Source: Bacteroidota bacterium
GTDB taxonomy: Bacteria > Bacteroidota > Ignavibacteria > UBA10030
Assembly: GCA_025454835.1 (NCBI GenBank)
Contig: JALONQ010000008.1
Location: 1-64,000 of the forward strand
Direction: 5' to 3'
DNA length: 64,000 nt
Shown here: piece after piece, positions 63,980 to 64,000 of the stretch
How positions within the stretch are numbered: position 1 is the first letter of the stretch
Layout: each line of letters begins with the position of its first letter
Made by a program: the position numbers and the translations under genes
The notes under the pieces: model-generated
What the model saw: the letters and a program-made list of their open reading frames with translations, nothing else
Databases searched by the model: none
Told to the model about the DNA's origin: nothing

Positions 63980-64000
63980 GTCACCCGAGGGATCCACATC

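Overview
The window is 64 kb of a GC-rich bacterial chromosome with short gaps between genes. One long secreted protein (7812-10277) ends in a type IX secretion sorting domain, which points to the FCB group. Yet many genes have clear GGAGG-type Shine-Dalgarno sites, and the histidine operon has a textbook TTGACA-17-TATACT promoter. That mix fits an Ignavibacteria/Kapabacteria-like lineage better than a classical Bacteroidota; this is inference, as no 16S or ribosomal marker is present.

Layout. 0.2-4.6 kb: a sensor histidine kinase, an NtrC-type response regulator and a GxxExxY gene between CGCAAAG repeats. 4.8-15.2 kb: envelope and secreted proteins (two EF-hand/Gly-rich proteins with a beta-barrel protein, an M23-like T9SS cargo, a pair of thioredoxin-related paralogues, a membrane protein). 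15.4-30 kb: MerR regulator, EttA, Sel1 protein, DinB protein, ABC exporter, M1 aminopeptidase, NAD(P)-binding protein, ECF sigma factor with a small membrane protein, MarR regulator, metallophosphoesterase and a polytopic membrane protein. 30.3-34 kb: proton-pumping pyrophosphatase, tRNA-Pro(GGG), a 94-bp tandem hairpin array and a highly structured RNA resembling the HEARO/omega-RNA class. 34-41 kb: pilin-like protein, GroES-like protein, bacilliredoxin, haem-c lipoprotein, esterase, NlpC/P60 protein, a TfoX-C/Tag/helix-hairpin-helix cluster and a LysE exporter. 41.4-46.6 kb: a complete group 3b [NiFe]-hydrogenase operon (beta, a cNMP-binding-domain protein, gamma, delta, alpha, maturation protease). 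46.7-60.3 kb, mostly minus strand: TPR/pseudo-receiver protein, amidase, degenerate nuclease-fold lipoprotein, AmmeMemoRadiSam enzyme, endonuclease IV, AnmK and an MFS exporter (these two on plus), a DUF151-UVR protein, electron-transfer flavoprotein and a threonine-dehydratase-like enzyme. 60.4-64 kb: a TrpR/YerC-like repressor followed by hisG-hisD-hisC.

Functional themes are redox metabolism (group 3b hydrogenase exchanging electrons between H2 and NADP(H), ETF, bacilliredoxin), ion energetics (H+-PPase), envelope and secretion, base-excision repair, and histidine synthesis under a probable dedicated repressor.

The most unusual material is non-coding or repeat-derived. It comprises an orphan structured RNA at 33650-33930, a 94-bp tandem repeat whose terminator-like hairpin shows paired compensatory changes, and several families of degenerate word-like repeats that form long palindromes. 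Some of these repeats lie inside reading frames: a signal peptide, a T9SS sorting domain and the tail of endonuclease IV. All family names come from reading the sequence; no database search was run.
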